Under the pieces are notes generated by a model. That model saw only the letters and a list, made by a program, of their open reading frames with translations. It was not told where the DNA came from and ran no database searches. 64,000 bases of DNA from Streptomyces galbus (GTDB lineage: Bacteria; Actinomycetota; Actinomycetes; Streptomycetales; Streptomycetaceae), in the NCBI RefSeq assembly GCF_005280195.1, contig NZ_SZPR01000012.1, positions 62,001 to 126,000 on the forward strand, read 5' to 3'. Shown piece after piece: positions 1-8,159 of this stretch. Position 1 is the stretch's first letter, and each line of letters starts with the position of its first letter. The position numbers and the translations under genes are program-made.

Positions 1-1216
1 CCTGTCCCAGGCGCTCCTGCACAACGACCAGTTGGAGGACGCCGTCCGCACCGTCGAGGCGGAGGCCGCGCGCCTGGGACCCGGACCGGCGCGGATGCGG
101 CTGCAGGCCGTGCAGTTCATGTGGGAGGGCCTGTACGCCGGTGAGAACAGCGGCCCCGGCCGCTCCGAGCGGCTCGCCGAACTGGCCGCCACCTGCACCG
201 GCCGCGACAACGCCGAGCGGGCGCTGCTGATCCTGCGCGGCTTCGACGCCATGACGCACGGCGAGAGCGCCGAGGAGGTCGTCGAGCTGTGCGACCGGGC
301 CCTCGTCAACGGCCGCCTGGCGCCCGGCCTCGACTGGACCGACAAGGAGTGGGGCCTGGAACTGCCGATGATGCTGGCCAGTTCCTACGCCTACGCCGAC
401 CGGCTCGACCGCGCCGAGGCCCTGTTCACCGACGCCCTGCGCGCCTACGACTCGGCCGGCTGGGGCGGCGGCCACCTCGCCCTGGCCCACGCCTACGTCG
501 GCCTCGGGCACCGCAGGCGCGGCCGGCTGAGGGCGGCCGAGAAGTCCCTGCGCGAGTCGCTGCGGCTGGCCGAACGCGTCGGCCGCGGGCTGCCGTTGTA
601 CTGGTCGGCCACCTGCAACCTGGTCGACACGCTGATCGCCCGCGGCCATGTCGACGAGGCGTGGCGGGTCGCCGAGCAGTCGGGCTTCGCGCCGCCGTAC
701 CCGTCCACCATCGTGCTGCCCGACCCGCGCTCGGTGCGCGGCCGGCTGCTGCTCGCCGTCGGCCGGGTCCAGGAGGGCGTCAACGAACTGCAGGAGGCGG
801 AGAAGGCGGCCGCCGCCCGCGGCCACCTCAACCCGGTGATGGTGCCCTGGGCCGTCGACCTCGCCCGGGCCCTCGCCGCCGAGGACCCGGAGCGCGCCGG
901 CCGGCTCGCCGCCGACGCCCGCCGGCAGGCCGAGCGGTTCGGCACCGACACCGCGATCGGCGAGGCGCTGCGCTGTGCCGCCGCCCTGGAGACCGGCCAG
1001 CGCGCGGTCCGGCTGGCCGCCCAGGCGGTGACCTACCTGGAGGCGTCGCCCTGCCAGTACGAGCACGCGGCGGCCCGCGTCGAGTACGGCGTGCTGTCCC
1101 GCTCGGCCGCGGAGCTCAACCGGGGCCTGACCCTGGCCCGTTCGTGCGGCGCCGACGGTGTCGTGGCCGAGGCGGAGCGGGCGCTGGCGGGTCTGGGGGC
1201 GCTGGAGCACCGGTGA
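1..1216 (+). CDS. C-terminal part of a helical-repeat (TPR-like) regulator/ATPase, truncated by window edge
   Basis: The reading frame is open from base 2 to the TGA at 1214-1216, so the gene starts upstream of the window. The visible ~404 residues are Ala/Leu/Arg-rich helical hairpins typical of the TPR-like domain of large bacterial AAA/LuxR-type (LAL) regulators. The last residues (LARSCGADGVVAEAERALAG) resemble the stretch that in LAL regulators comes just before the LuxR helix-turn-helix, but here the protein stops, so no C-terminal DNA-binding domain is present. It may carry an N-terminal DNA-binding or ATPase domain outside the window, or be a truncated LAL protein. Family assignment is by fold impression only. 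Confidence 0.6.
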   Translation, partial: LSQALLHNDQLEDAVRTVEAEAARLGPGPARMRLQAVQFMWEGLYAGENSGPGRSERLAELAATCTGRDNAERALLILRGFDAMTHGESAEEVVELCDRALVNGRLAPGLDWTDKEWGLELPMMLASSYAYADRLDRAEALFTDALRAYDSAGWGGGHLALAHAYVGLGHRRRGRLRAAEKSLRESLRLAERVGRGLPLYWSATCNLVDTLIARGHVDEAWRVAEQSGFAPPYPSTIVLPDPRSVRGRLLLAVGRVQEGVNELQEAEKAAAARGHLNPVMVPWAVDLARALAAEDPERAGRLAADARRQAERFGTDTAIGEALRCAAALETGQRAVRLAAQAVTYLEASPCQYEHAAARVEYGVLSRSAAELNRGLTLARSCGADGVVAEAERALAGLGALEHR

Positions 1217-1271
1217 CCGTCCCGGTCACGCCCGCCCCGCGGACGGGCGAACGGGGAACGTCAGACCCGCT

Positions 1272-2312
1272 CTAGCGGGAGCCGTCCCCGGCCGCGCCGC
1301 CCGCCGCCGCGAACACCACCCAGACCTGTCCCGGCGCGAACGTCATCGCGGCGCCGTCCGTCGTCGTGAACCGGGTGCCGTCCGTGGCCGCCGGGCGGTC
1401 CCAGCGCGCGTCGAAGGCCCGGCCGTCGCGCAGCACCGTGGCCCGTCCGGAGCCGACGGTCTGCGTGTACGGGGTGGTGTTGCCGAGGAAGTCGTGGAAG
1501 CGGGACCCGCGGACCGTCACGTACTGCACGACCACCGTCGCCGCGGCCACCCGCCGGCCCCCGGTGGTGACGCTCGCCCGGCCGTCCATGGCCACCAGCC
1601 AGCGGGCCCGGCCCGGCGACCAGGTGAAGGTGAAGCGCGCGGCCGGGAAGCGCACGCTCCGCGCCTTCTCGGGGGTGCCGCCGTGCGGCGCGGCGCCGTA
1701 GCGGAAGCCGGTGGTCAGCGCGGCCGCGCCCGGCGGCGAGGGCACCAGCGCCTTCGGCCGCAGGAAGAGGTTGTGCGGGGCGGGGCGGTCCGTGCCCCGG
1801 TAGAAGGCGCCGGACGACTCCTCGGGCGTCACCGCGGTCAGCGGGGCCCGGTCGATGAGCGGCAACAGCTTGCCCTGGGCGCCCGAGAACGCGAGCACCG
1901 GCCGGGTGAACTGGCCCAGCAGCTCCAGATCGGACTCCCGGGCGCTGCGCACGGGCCCGACGGCGGGCGGCAGCTTCGTCGCGTACAGCGCCATCAGCCG
2001 GCTCAGGCCGCCCTCGACCTGCTCGGCGTAGACGACGTCGGCGGCGTCCAGGCCGGTCGGGGGCCGGGCGTCGGGCGCGTTGTCGATCTTCACGGCCAGG
2101 ACCGGGCCGGGCGGCGGCGGGTGCGGCGCCGGGCTGCTGTCCGCGGAGCTGCTGGAGGCGGGGGAGCGGTCGGCGCCGGGCTTGTCCGGGGGCGCGCCCC
2201 GGGAACCGGTGCAGCCCGCCGCCAGGCCGAGGGCCACCGCGGCGGCCAGCAGGGCCGGCCCGAACGTGCTCAGCCGCGTGCGCGGTCCGTGTGCCTTGTC
2301 CACCGGCGTCAC
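1272..2312 (-). CDS. DUF3048 domain-containing lipoprotein
   Basis: About 346 aa. With the GTG at 2312 as start, the N-terminus has a basic segment, a hydrophobic stretch and a lipobox (LAAGC, Cys about residue 34), so it is probably an exported lipoprotein. A Ser/Pro-rich linker (residues ~40-65) leads to a domain with the DUF3048 pattern (AVKIDNAPDARPPTGLDAAD, then GPVRSARESDLELL). This domain is found in secreted proteins of Gram-positive bacteria, with poorly known function. A second GTG at 2303 and an upstream in-frame ATG (2423) are alternative starts. The upstream one would push the signal segment far from the N-terminus and is less likely. Confidence 0.85.
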   Translation of the reverse strand: MTPVDKAHGPRTRLSTFGPALLAAAVALGLAAGCTGSRGAPPDKPGADRSPASSSSADSSPAPHPPPPGPVLAVKIDNAPDARPPTGLDAADVVYAEQVEGGLSRLMALYATKLPPAVGPVRSARESDLELLGQFTRPVLAFSGAQGKLLPLIDRAPLTAVTPEESSGAFYRGTDRPAPHNLFLRPKALVPSPPGAAALTTGFRYGAAPHGGTPEKARSVRFPAARFTFTWSPGRARWLVAMDGRASVTTGGRRVAAATVVVQYVTVRGSRFHDFLGNTTPYTQTVGSGRATVLRDGRAFDARWDRPAATDGTRFTTTDGAAMTFAPGQVWVVFAAAGGAAGDGSR

Positions 2313-2555
2313 CCCGTTGGTCGTGGTGTCGATTGTGCGCTCGGGCGACGGTTCCTGGCCATACCGGATCAGTCGTGATCGCTCACCGGCCGTGCACACC
2401 CGGCACCGACAGCGCACGCGCACCCCGTGTGCCGACGGCGGCGCACACGGTCCCGGCCGGCGCCCGCCGCGGTTCGGCGGCGGTGCTCACGGGTACCCGG
2501 CGACACCCGGCATCCGGTGATCCGGACCCCGACTCGGTGGAGGGAGCACGGCACG

Positions 2556-3746
2556 ATGAAGGCAGTGACCTGGCAGGGAAAGCGGGACGTGCGCGTGGAG
2601 GAGGTGCCCGATCCGAGGATCGAGGAACCGACGGACGCGATCATCCGCATCACCTCATCGGGACTGTGCGGATCCGATCTGCACCTGTACGAGGTGCTCA
2701 CGCCGTTCATGACCCCCGGTGACATCCTCGGCCACGAACCCATGGGCATCGTCGAGGAGGTGGGCGCGGGGGTGCCGGACCTCGCCGTCGGGGACCGGGT
2801 GGTGGTCCCGTTCCAGATCGCGTGCGGCACCTGCTGGATGTGCCTGACCGGCCTGCCCACCCAGTGCGAGACCACGCAGGTCAAGAGCCAGGGCATGGGC
2901 GCGCCCCTGTTCGGCTACACCCGCCTGTACGGCGCGGTGCCGGGTGCCCAGGCCGAGTACCTGCGCGTCCCGCAGGCCCAGTTCGGCCCGATCAAGGTGC
3001 CCGAGGGCCCGGCCGACGACCGGTTCGTCTACCTGTCCGACGTGCTGCCCACTGCCTGGCAGGCGGTCGCCTACGCGGACGTCCCGCAGGGCGGCAGCGT
3101 CGCCGTGCTCGGGCTCGGGCCGATCGGTGACATGGCCTGCCGCATCGCCCAGCTCCGCGGCGCCGGGCGGGTGTTCGGCGTCGACCTGGTGCCCGAGCGG
3201 CTGAGCCGGATGCGCGCGCGGGGCGTGGAGACGTTCGACCTCAGGTCGTTCGACAGCGAGAAGGAACTGGTCGAGGCGATCCGCGACGAGACGGACGGGC
3301 GCGGCCCGGACGCCGTCATCGACGCGGTCGGCACCGAGGCCCACGGCAGCGCGATCGCCAAGCTGGTGCAGAACGCCGCCGCGGTCATGCCGCGCAAGCT
3401 GAGCGGCCCGATGGCCGAACGCTTCAGCGTGGACCGGCTCGCCGCCCTGTACACCGCCATCGAGCTGGTGCGCCGCGGCGGCACCATCTCCCTCTCCGGC
3501 GTCTACGGCGGCATGGCGGACCCCCTGCCGCTGCTGACCATGTTCGACAAGCAGATCCAGCTCCGGATGGGCCAGGCCAACGTCCGCCGCTGGGCCGACG
3601 ACATCATCCCGTACCTCACCGACGAGGACCCGCTCGGCGTCGACGACTTCGCCACCCACCGGGTGCCGTTGTCGCAGGCTCCGCAGGCCTACGAGATGTT
3701 CCAGCGCAAGCAGGACGGCGCGGTCAAGGTCCTGATGCAGCCCTGA
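2556..3746 (+). CDS. Zinc-dependent alcohol dehydrogenase (formaldehyde dehydrogenase-like MDR family)
   Basis: 396 aa, medium-chain dehydrogenase/reductase that would oxidise an alcohol or aldehyde adduct with NAD(P). The catalytic zinc site is visible (Cys38 in GLCGSD, His60-Glu61 in LGHEPMG). A structural zinc lobe is also present, with four cysteines at 90, 93, 96 and 104 (CGTCWMC...QC). A Rossmann motif GLGPIGDMA begins the coenzyme domain. Length and the extra internal segment match glutathione-independent formaldehyde dehydrogenase-like proteins. The start is ATG 2556, with GGTGGAGGGAG 7-17 nt upstream. In-frame sequence upstream of this is non-coding in character. It converges on the DNA ligase gene with only 23 bp between stops. 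Confidence 0.88.
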   Translation: MKAVTWQGKRDVRVEEVPDPRIEEPTDAIIRITSSGLCGSDLHLYEVLTPFMTPGDILGHEPMGIVEEVGAGVPDLAVGDRVVVPFQIACGTCWMCLTGLPTQCETTQVKSQGMGAPLFGYTRLYGAVPGAQAEYLRVPQAQFGPIKVPEGPADDRFVYLSDVLPTAWQAVAYADVPQGGSVAVLGLGPIGDMACRIAQLRGAGRVFGVDLVPERLSRMRARGVETFDLRSFDSEKELVEAIRDETDGRGPDAVIDAVGTEAHGSAIAKLVQNAAAVMPRKLSGPMAERFSVDRLAALYTAIELVRRGGTISLSGVYGGMADPLPLLTMFDKQIQLRMGQANVRRWADDIIPYLTDEDPLGVDDFATHRVPLSQAPQAYEMFQRKQDGAVKVLMQP

Positions 3747-3774
3747 GCCCCTCGGGCCGCCCGGGCCGCTCAGG
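3742..3774. terminator. Inverted repeat spanning both stop codons of convergent genes
   Basis: CCTGAGC (3742-3748) is mirrored by GCTCAGG (3768-3774) around a GC-rich loop. The repeat includes the TGA of the alcohol dehydrogenase and the TGA of the ligase on the other strand, so it could act as a bidirectional terminator. No U-tract is present, as is common in Streptomyces. Confidence 0.5.
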
Positions 3775-4834
3775 TGCCCAGGATCTCCGCGAGGTCGTAC
3801 CGGACCGGCTCCTCCAGCTGCGCGTAGGTGCAGCTCTCGGGGGTCCGGTCCGGGCGCCAGCGGCGGAAGCGGGCGGTGTGCCGGAACCGCTGCCCGTTCT
3901 CCATGTGGTCGTACGCCACCTCGGCCACCCGCTCGGGCGCCAGCGGCACCCACGACAAGTCCTTGCGGCCCGACCAGCGGCTCGGCGCCCCCGGCAGCCG
4001 TGCCGTCTCGTGCGCGGACTCCTCGGACCAGGCCGCCCACGGGTGCCCCGAGACGTCGTCCAGGCGCAGCGGCTCCAGCTCCTCGACCAGCTCCGCCCGC
4101 CGCTTCATCGTGAACGCGGCGGACACGCCCACGTGCTGGAGCGTGCCCCGGTCGTCGTACAGGCCGAGCAGCAGCGAGCCCACCACAGGACCGCTCTTGT
4201 GCAGCCGGTAGCCGGCGACCACGACGTCCGCGGTGCGCTCGTGCTTGACCTTGAACATGGCGCGCTCGTCCGGCCGGTAGCGCACGGTCAGCGGCTTGGC
4301 GATCACCCCGTCCAGGCCCGCCCCCTCGTACTCCTCGAACCAGCGCCTGGCCACCTCGATGTCGGTGGTCGCGGGCGCCAGGTGCACGGGGGCGGCCACC
4401 CCCGACAGCTCCCGCTCCAGCCGTTCCCGCCGCTCGGTCAGCGGCGCGGCCAGCAGCGACTCGTCGCCGAGGGCCAGCAGGTCGAACACGACGAGGGACG
4501 CCGGCGTGCGCTCCGCCAGCGTCCGCACCCGCGAGTCCGCCGGGTGGATCCGCTCGGTCAGCGCGTCGAAGTCCAGGTGCCCCTCCCGCGCGATCACGAT
4601 CTCCCCGTCCACCACGCACCGCCGCGGCAGCCGCTCCCGCACCGCCGCCACCAGCTCGGGGAAGTACCTGGTCAGCGTCTTGCCGGTACGGCTGCCCAGC
4701 TCGACCTCGTCCCCGTCGCGGAACACGATCGCGCGGAAGCCGTCCCACTTCGCCTCGTACTGCATGCCCGCGGGGATCGACGCGACCGCCTTGGCGAGCA
4801 TCGGCAGGACAGGGGGCATCACCGGCAGATCCAT
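3770..4834 (-). CDS. ATP-dependent DNA ligase (LigD ligase-domain type, NHEJ)
   Basis: 354 aa, covering only the ligase part of a bacterial LigD: an adenylation domain followed by an OB domain. The nucleotidyl-acceptor lysine is in motif I, KWDGFR (Lys29). VVDGEIVI is motif III and DGVIAKPL is motif IV. The enzyme seals DNA nicks or ends using ATP and is known from the Ku/LigD non-homologous end-joining pathway. It is divergently transcribed from the polymerase-domain gene at 4909, so the functions fused in mycobacterial LigD are separate genes here. No Ku gene or nuclease domain lies in the window. A CAGAAT box 6 nt before the ATG suggests a leaderless mRNA. Confidence 0.93.
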   Translation of the reverse strand: MDLPVMPPVLPMLAKAVASIPAGMQYEAKWDGFRAIVFRDGDEVELGSRTGKTLTRYFPELVAAVRERLPRRCVVDGEIVIAREGHLDFDALTERIHPADSRVRTLAERTPASLVVFDLLALGDESLLAAPLTERRERLERELSGVAAPVHLAPATTDIEVARRWFEEYEGAGLDGVIAKPLTVRYRPDERAMFKVKHERTADVVVAGYRLHKSGPVVGSLLLGLYDDRGTLQHVGVSAAFTMKRRAELVEELEPLRLDDVSGHPWAAWSEESAHETARLPGAPSRWSGRKDLSWVPLAPERVAEVAYDHMENGQRFRHTARFRRWRPDRTPESCTYAQLEEPVRYDLAEILGT

Positions 4835-4895
4835 GCGTCGATTCTGCGCCCGTACGTCCGGCCGCGCCCGATGTGCGAGGTATGCGGGGTACGCC

Positions 4896-4901
4896 TACCG
4901 T
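4896..4901 (+). promoter_or_regulatory. -10 box of a leaderless promoter for the LigD-type polymerase gene
   Basis: TACCGT ends 7 nt before ATG 4909. This is the spacing expected when transcription starts at the A of the start codon, and no ribosome-binding site precedes the ATG. It supports ATG 4909 over the in-frame GTG at 4873. No clear -35 hexamer was seen. Confidence 0.5.
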
Positions 4902-4908
4902 GGCTCGC

Positions 4909-5922
4909 ATGGGTGACGCGGTGGAACTGGAGGTCGGCGGCCGGACCGTGCGGCTGTCCAGCCCGGACAAGGTCTTCTTCCCCGAGCGCGGTTTCACCAA
5001 GCTGGACCTCGCCCGCTACTACATCGCCGTCGGCCCCGGCATCCTGCGCGCCCTGCGCGACCGGCCCACCACCCTGGAGCGCTACCCCGAGGGCGTGGCC
5101 GGGGAGAACTTCTTCCAGAAGCGGGCGCCGAAGAACATGCCCGACTGGATCCCGACCGCGCACATCACCTTCCCCAGCGGGCGCAGCGCCGACGAGATGT
5201 GCCCGACCGAGGTGGGAGCGGTCGTGTGGGCCGCCCAGTTCGGCACGCTCACCTTCCACCCCTGGCCGGTGCGCCGCGACGACGTCGACCGCCCCGACGA
5301 ACTGCGCATCGACCTCGACCCGCAGCCCGGCACCGACTACGACGACGCCGCCCGCGCCGCCCACGAACTGCGGGCGGTGCTGGACGAGTTCGGCGGACTG
5401 CGCGGTTTCCCCAAGACCTCCGGCGGCCGGGGCCTGCACGTCTTCGTGCCCATCGAACCGCGCTGGACCTTCACCCAGGTCCGCCGCGCCGCCATCGCCG
5501 TCGGCCGGGAGATGGAACGCCGCATGCCGGACCGGGTCACCATCAAGTGGTGGAAGGAGGAGCGCGGCGAGCGGATCTTCGTCGACTACAACCAGACGGC
5601 CCGCGACCGCACGATCGCCTCCGCCTACTCCGTGCGCCCCCGCCCGCACGCCCCCGTCTCCGCGCCCCTGCGCTGGGAGGAGGTCGGCGTCGCCCACCCG
5701 CAGGACTTCGACCTCGCGACCATGCCCGCGCGCTTCGCCGAACTCGGCGACGTGCACGCGGACATGGACGACCACCGCTACTCGCTGGAGGCCCTGCTCG
5801 ACCTCGCCCGCCGCGACGAGCACGACCACGGCCTGGGCGACCTGCCGTACCCGCCGGAGTACCCGAAGATGCCGGGCGAGCCCCGGCGGGTCCAGCCGAG
5901 CCGGGCCAGGAAGGACTCCTGA
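4909..5922 (+). CDS. LigD-type polymerase/primase (NHEJ polymerase domain, stand-alone)
   Basis: 337 aa, equivalent to the polymerase (archaeo-eukaryotic primase-type) domain of LigD. This domain fills gaps and adds nucleotides, with a preference for ribonucleotides, at double-strand breaks. Visible hallmarks are the SPDKVFFPERGFTK segment near the N-terminus, the metal-binding Asp pair in RIDLDPQPG, and PKTSGGRGLHVFVPIEP. It forms a divergent pair with the ligase gene upstream, 74 bp between starts, so both are probably co-regulated from one short region. A GTG start at 4873 would add 12 residues, but the -10-like TACCGT just before ATG 4909 favours the shorter form. Confidence 0.92.
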   Translation: MGDAVELEVGGRTVRLSSPDKVFFPERGFTKLDLARYYIAVGPGILRALRDRPTTLERYPEGVAGENFFQKRAPKNMPDWIPTAHITFPSGRSADEMCPTEVGAVVWAAQFGTLTFHPWPVRRDDVDRPDELRIDLDPQPGTDYDDAARAAHELRAVLDEFGGLRGFPKTSGGRGLHVFVPIEPRWTFTQVRRAAIAVGREMERRMPDRVTIKWWKEERGERIFVDYNQTARDRTIASAYSVRPRPHAPVSAPLRWEEVGVAHPQDFDLATMPARFAELGDVHADMDDHRYSLEALLDLARRDEHDHGLGDLPYPPEYPKMPGEPRRVQPSRARKDS

Positions 5923-5939
5923 GCCCGGCTCCCGCGCGG

Positions 5940-8159
5940 CTACAGCTCCTTGATGCGCACGTCCCGGTACGACACCACGTCCGACGTGCTGTGCACCTGC
6001 AGCCCGACGTAGCCGGAGGCGAAGCGCCGCCCGTCCGTGCCCGGGTCGTCCGCGCGCGGGGGGCTGAACTCCTGCCCGCCGACGTTGTCGAACTCGTTGA
6101 TCAGCACGCCGTTGCGGTAGACGGAGTAGTGCTGGTCGACCACGCGGACCTCGTAGTCGTTCCAGGTGCCCTTCTGGGTCACGCCCGCGCCGGCCAGGCC
6201 CACGCGGTCGAACCCGTAGACCGAGCCGGTCTTGTACGCGTCGCCGTCGGGCTGGTCGAACACCTGCACCTCGTGCCCGTACTCGATGGCGACCCACTCG
6301 GGCCGCGACTCCTCCGGGTGGTCGTGGACCCAGGGGAACCGCACGAAGACACCGGAGTTGGCGTTGCCGGTGCCCGGCGCGTCGTCCCGCCACTGGAGCT
6401 TGAGCGAGAAGTCGCCGTACTTGCGCTTCGGGTACCACAGCATGCCCAGGCCGGGCGCGGTGGTGCCGCTGGTGATCGAGCCGTCGGCGTTCCGCGCGAA
6501 CGAGCCGCCGCCCACCTGCTCCCAGCGGGCGAAGGACTCCGGGGTGGCGTCCAGGATCGTGCGGTAGCCCTCGGTGTGGCCCGGCGTGCCGATGCCGGAC
6601 CTGCGGGCCGCGTCCTGGACGGCGTCGTACTCGCGCTGGTCGAGCGCGCCCTCGCGCAGCAGCCGGTCCAGGACGGTCGTGACGTGCTTGAGGAACAGCG
6701 CCTGGGACGTCCACTCCTTCTCGTCCTCGACGAGTTCGCCGATCCGGCACCGGTTGTCGGTGACCCGGTTGCGCACGCCCGAGTCGACCGTGCCGACCAC
6801 GACCGTCAGCCGCTCGTCGTGCTCGGGGCAGGGCGGCGCGGGGACCCCGCCGCCGGCCACCACGGTGAAGCCGACCGTGCGTGCCGCGGAGGTGTTGCCG
6901 GCCTTGTCGGTGGCCCGGTACGCGACCGTGTGGGCCCCGGCCCGGTCGACCACCAGCGGACCGCCGTACGCGAGGTAGGGGCCGCCGTCGAGCGCGTACT
7001 CGATCCGGTCGACCCCCGTCCCGCCGCTGTCGGTCGCGGCCACCGTCACCCGCGCGCTGCCGACGTACGCCCCGTCGGAGTCGCGCGTGCCCTCCACCGT
7101 CGCGCCCGTCACCGGCGGCACGGTGTCCCGCGGCGGTGTGGCCACCACCGTGAAGGCGACGCTCCGCTCGGCGGAGACGTTGCCCGCCTTGTCGGTGGCG
7201 CGGTAGCGCACGGTGTGCGCGCCGACCTGGTGGACCATGACCGGCTGGGTGTACGGCTGCCAGGAGCCGCCGTCGACCGCGTACTCCACGGTGTTCACGC
7301 CGGACCCGGTGTCCGAGGCGGACACGGTGACCGTCGCCATGTCGAGGTAGGCCCCGCCGGCGTCGCGCTCACCCGTGACGGTCGCCGAGGTCTCCGGCGC
7401 CGTGGTGTCGTCGGAGGGCGGGGCGACGACGGTGAACGTCACGCTCTTCTCCGCGGAGGCGTTGCCCGCCTTGTCGAAGGCCCGGTGCCGCAGGGTGTGG
7501 GCGCCGACCGTGTCGACGACGACCGGCGTGGTGTACGGCTGCCAGGTGTCCGCGGCGTCGAGCGCGTACTCCACGCGGTCCACGCCGGAGCCGCCGGCGT
7601 CGGTCGCGGTGAGCGCGACGGACGCCGAACCGACGTACTCGCCGCGGGCGTTGCGCGTGCCGGTCACAGCCGCCCACGTCTCGGGCGCCGTGGTGTCCTC
7701 GCCGCTGCCCTCGGTCACCACGAGGACGCCCTGCATCTGTCCGTGGCCGGGGATCGTGCAGTGGTAGAGGTAGCGGCCCGGGCTCAGCGTGACCTCGGCG
7801 GTGTGGCGCCCGCCCCGGTCGTCGTTCGGGTTGGCCAGGATGTTGAGCTCCACGTCACCGTTGAACTCCGGGTCGCTGGTCACGAACGTCAACGTGTGCG
7901 GCATGCCCGTGGTGTTGCCGGTGGCCGCGCTGTTCTCGAAGACGATCGTCGCCGGACCCGCGACGGCCGTCGCGGGCACCGACGCGTACCGGGTGATGTC
8001 GTCGCCCGCGGTCCAGGTGAGGACCTGCTGGGCCGCGGCCGGAACCCCCGGCGCCGCGGCGCCGTGAGCCCCGGGCCCCGCCTCGGCGGCGGCGGGCAGG
8101 CCGAGCAGCAGCAGGAGACCGGCCAGCAGGGCCGTCAGGACTCTTCGGTGACCCCTCAC
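5940..8159 (-). CDS. Secreted cupredoxin / triple Ig-like repeat / DUF1080 (3-keto-disaccharide hydrolase-like) protein
   Basis: 739 aa, multi-domain, exported. In order: signal peptide (residues 1-27, ending PAAAEA); a plastocyanin-like domain (~45-150) with a complete type-1 copper set, His88, Cys134, His139 and Met142 (MPHTL...YHCTIPGHGQM); three ~95-residue repeats (~155-450), each ending KAGN.SA..V.FTVV, like OmpL47/bacterial Ig-type repeats; a linker; and a C-terminal DUF1080/concanavalin-like domain (~530-739), a family that includes 3-keto-glycoside hydrolases. The GTG start at 8159 overlaps the TGA of the upstream gene (GTGA), and GAGGGGAGCGGGAC precedes it, so it is translationally coupled to the sugar dehydrogenase fusion. 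It probably binds carbohydrate outside the cell and transfers electrons through copper. Confidence 0.85.
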   Translation of the reverse strand: MRGHRRVLTALLAGLLLLLGLPAAAEAGPGAHGAAAPGVPAAAQQVLTWTAGDDITRYASVPATAVAGPATIVFENSAATGNTTGMPHTLTFVTSDPEFNGDVELNILANPNDDRGGRHTAEVTLSPGRYLYHCTIPGHGQMQGVLVVTEGSGEDTTAPETWAAVTGTRNARGEYVGSASVALTATDAGGSGVDRVEYALDAADTWQPYTTPVVVDTVGAHTLRHRAFDKAGNASAEKSVTFTVVAPPSDDTTAPETSATVTGERDAGGAYLDMATVTVSASDTGSGVNTVEYAVDGGSWQPYTQPVMVHQVGAHTVRYRATDKAGNVSAERSVAFTVVATPPRDTVPPVTGATVEGTRDSDGAYVGSARVTVAATDSGGTGVDRIEYALDGGPYLAYGGPLVVDRAGAHTVAYRATDKAGNTSAARTVGFTVVAGGGVPAPPCPEHDERLTVVVGTVDSGVRNRVTDNRCRIGELVEDEKEWTSQALFLKHVTTVLDRLLREGALDQREYDAVQDAARRSGIGTPGHTEGYRTILDATPESFARWEQVGGGSFARNADGSITSGTTAPGLGMLWYPKRKYGDFSLKLQWRDDAPGTGNANSGVFVRFPWVHDHPEESRPEWVAIEYGHEVQVFDQPDGDAYKTGSVYGFDRVGLAGAGVTQKGTWNDYEVRVVDQHYSVYRNGVLINEFDNVGGQEFSPPRADDPGTDGRRFASGYVGLQVHSTSDVVSYRDVRIKEL

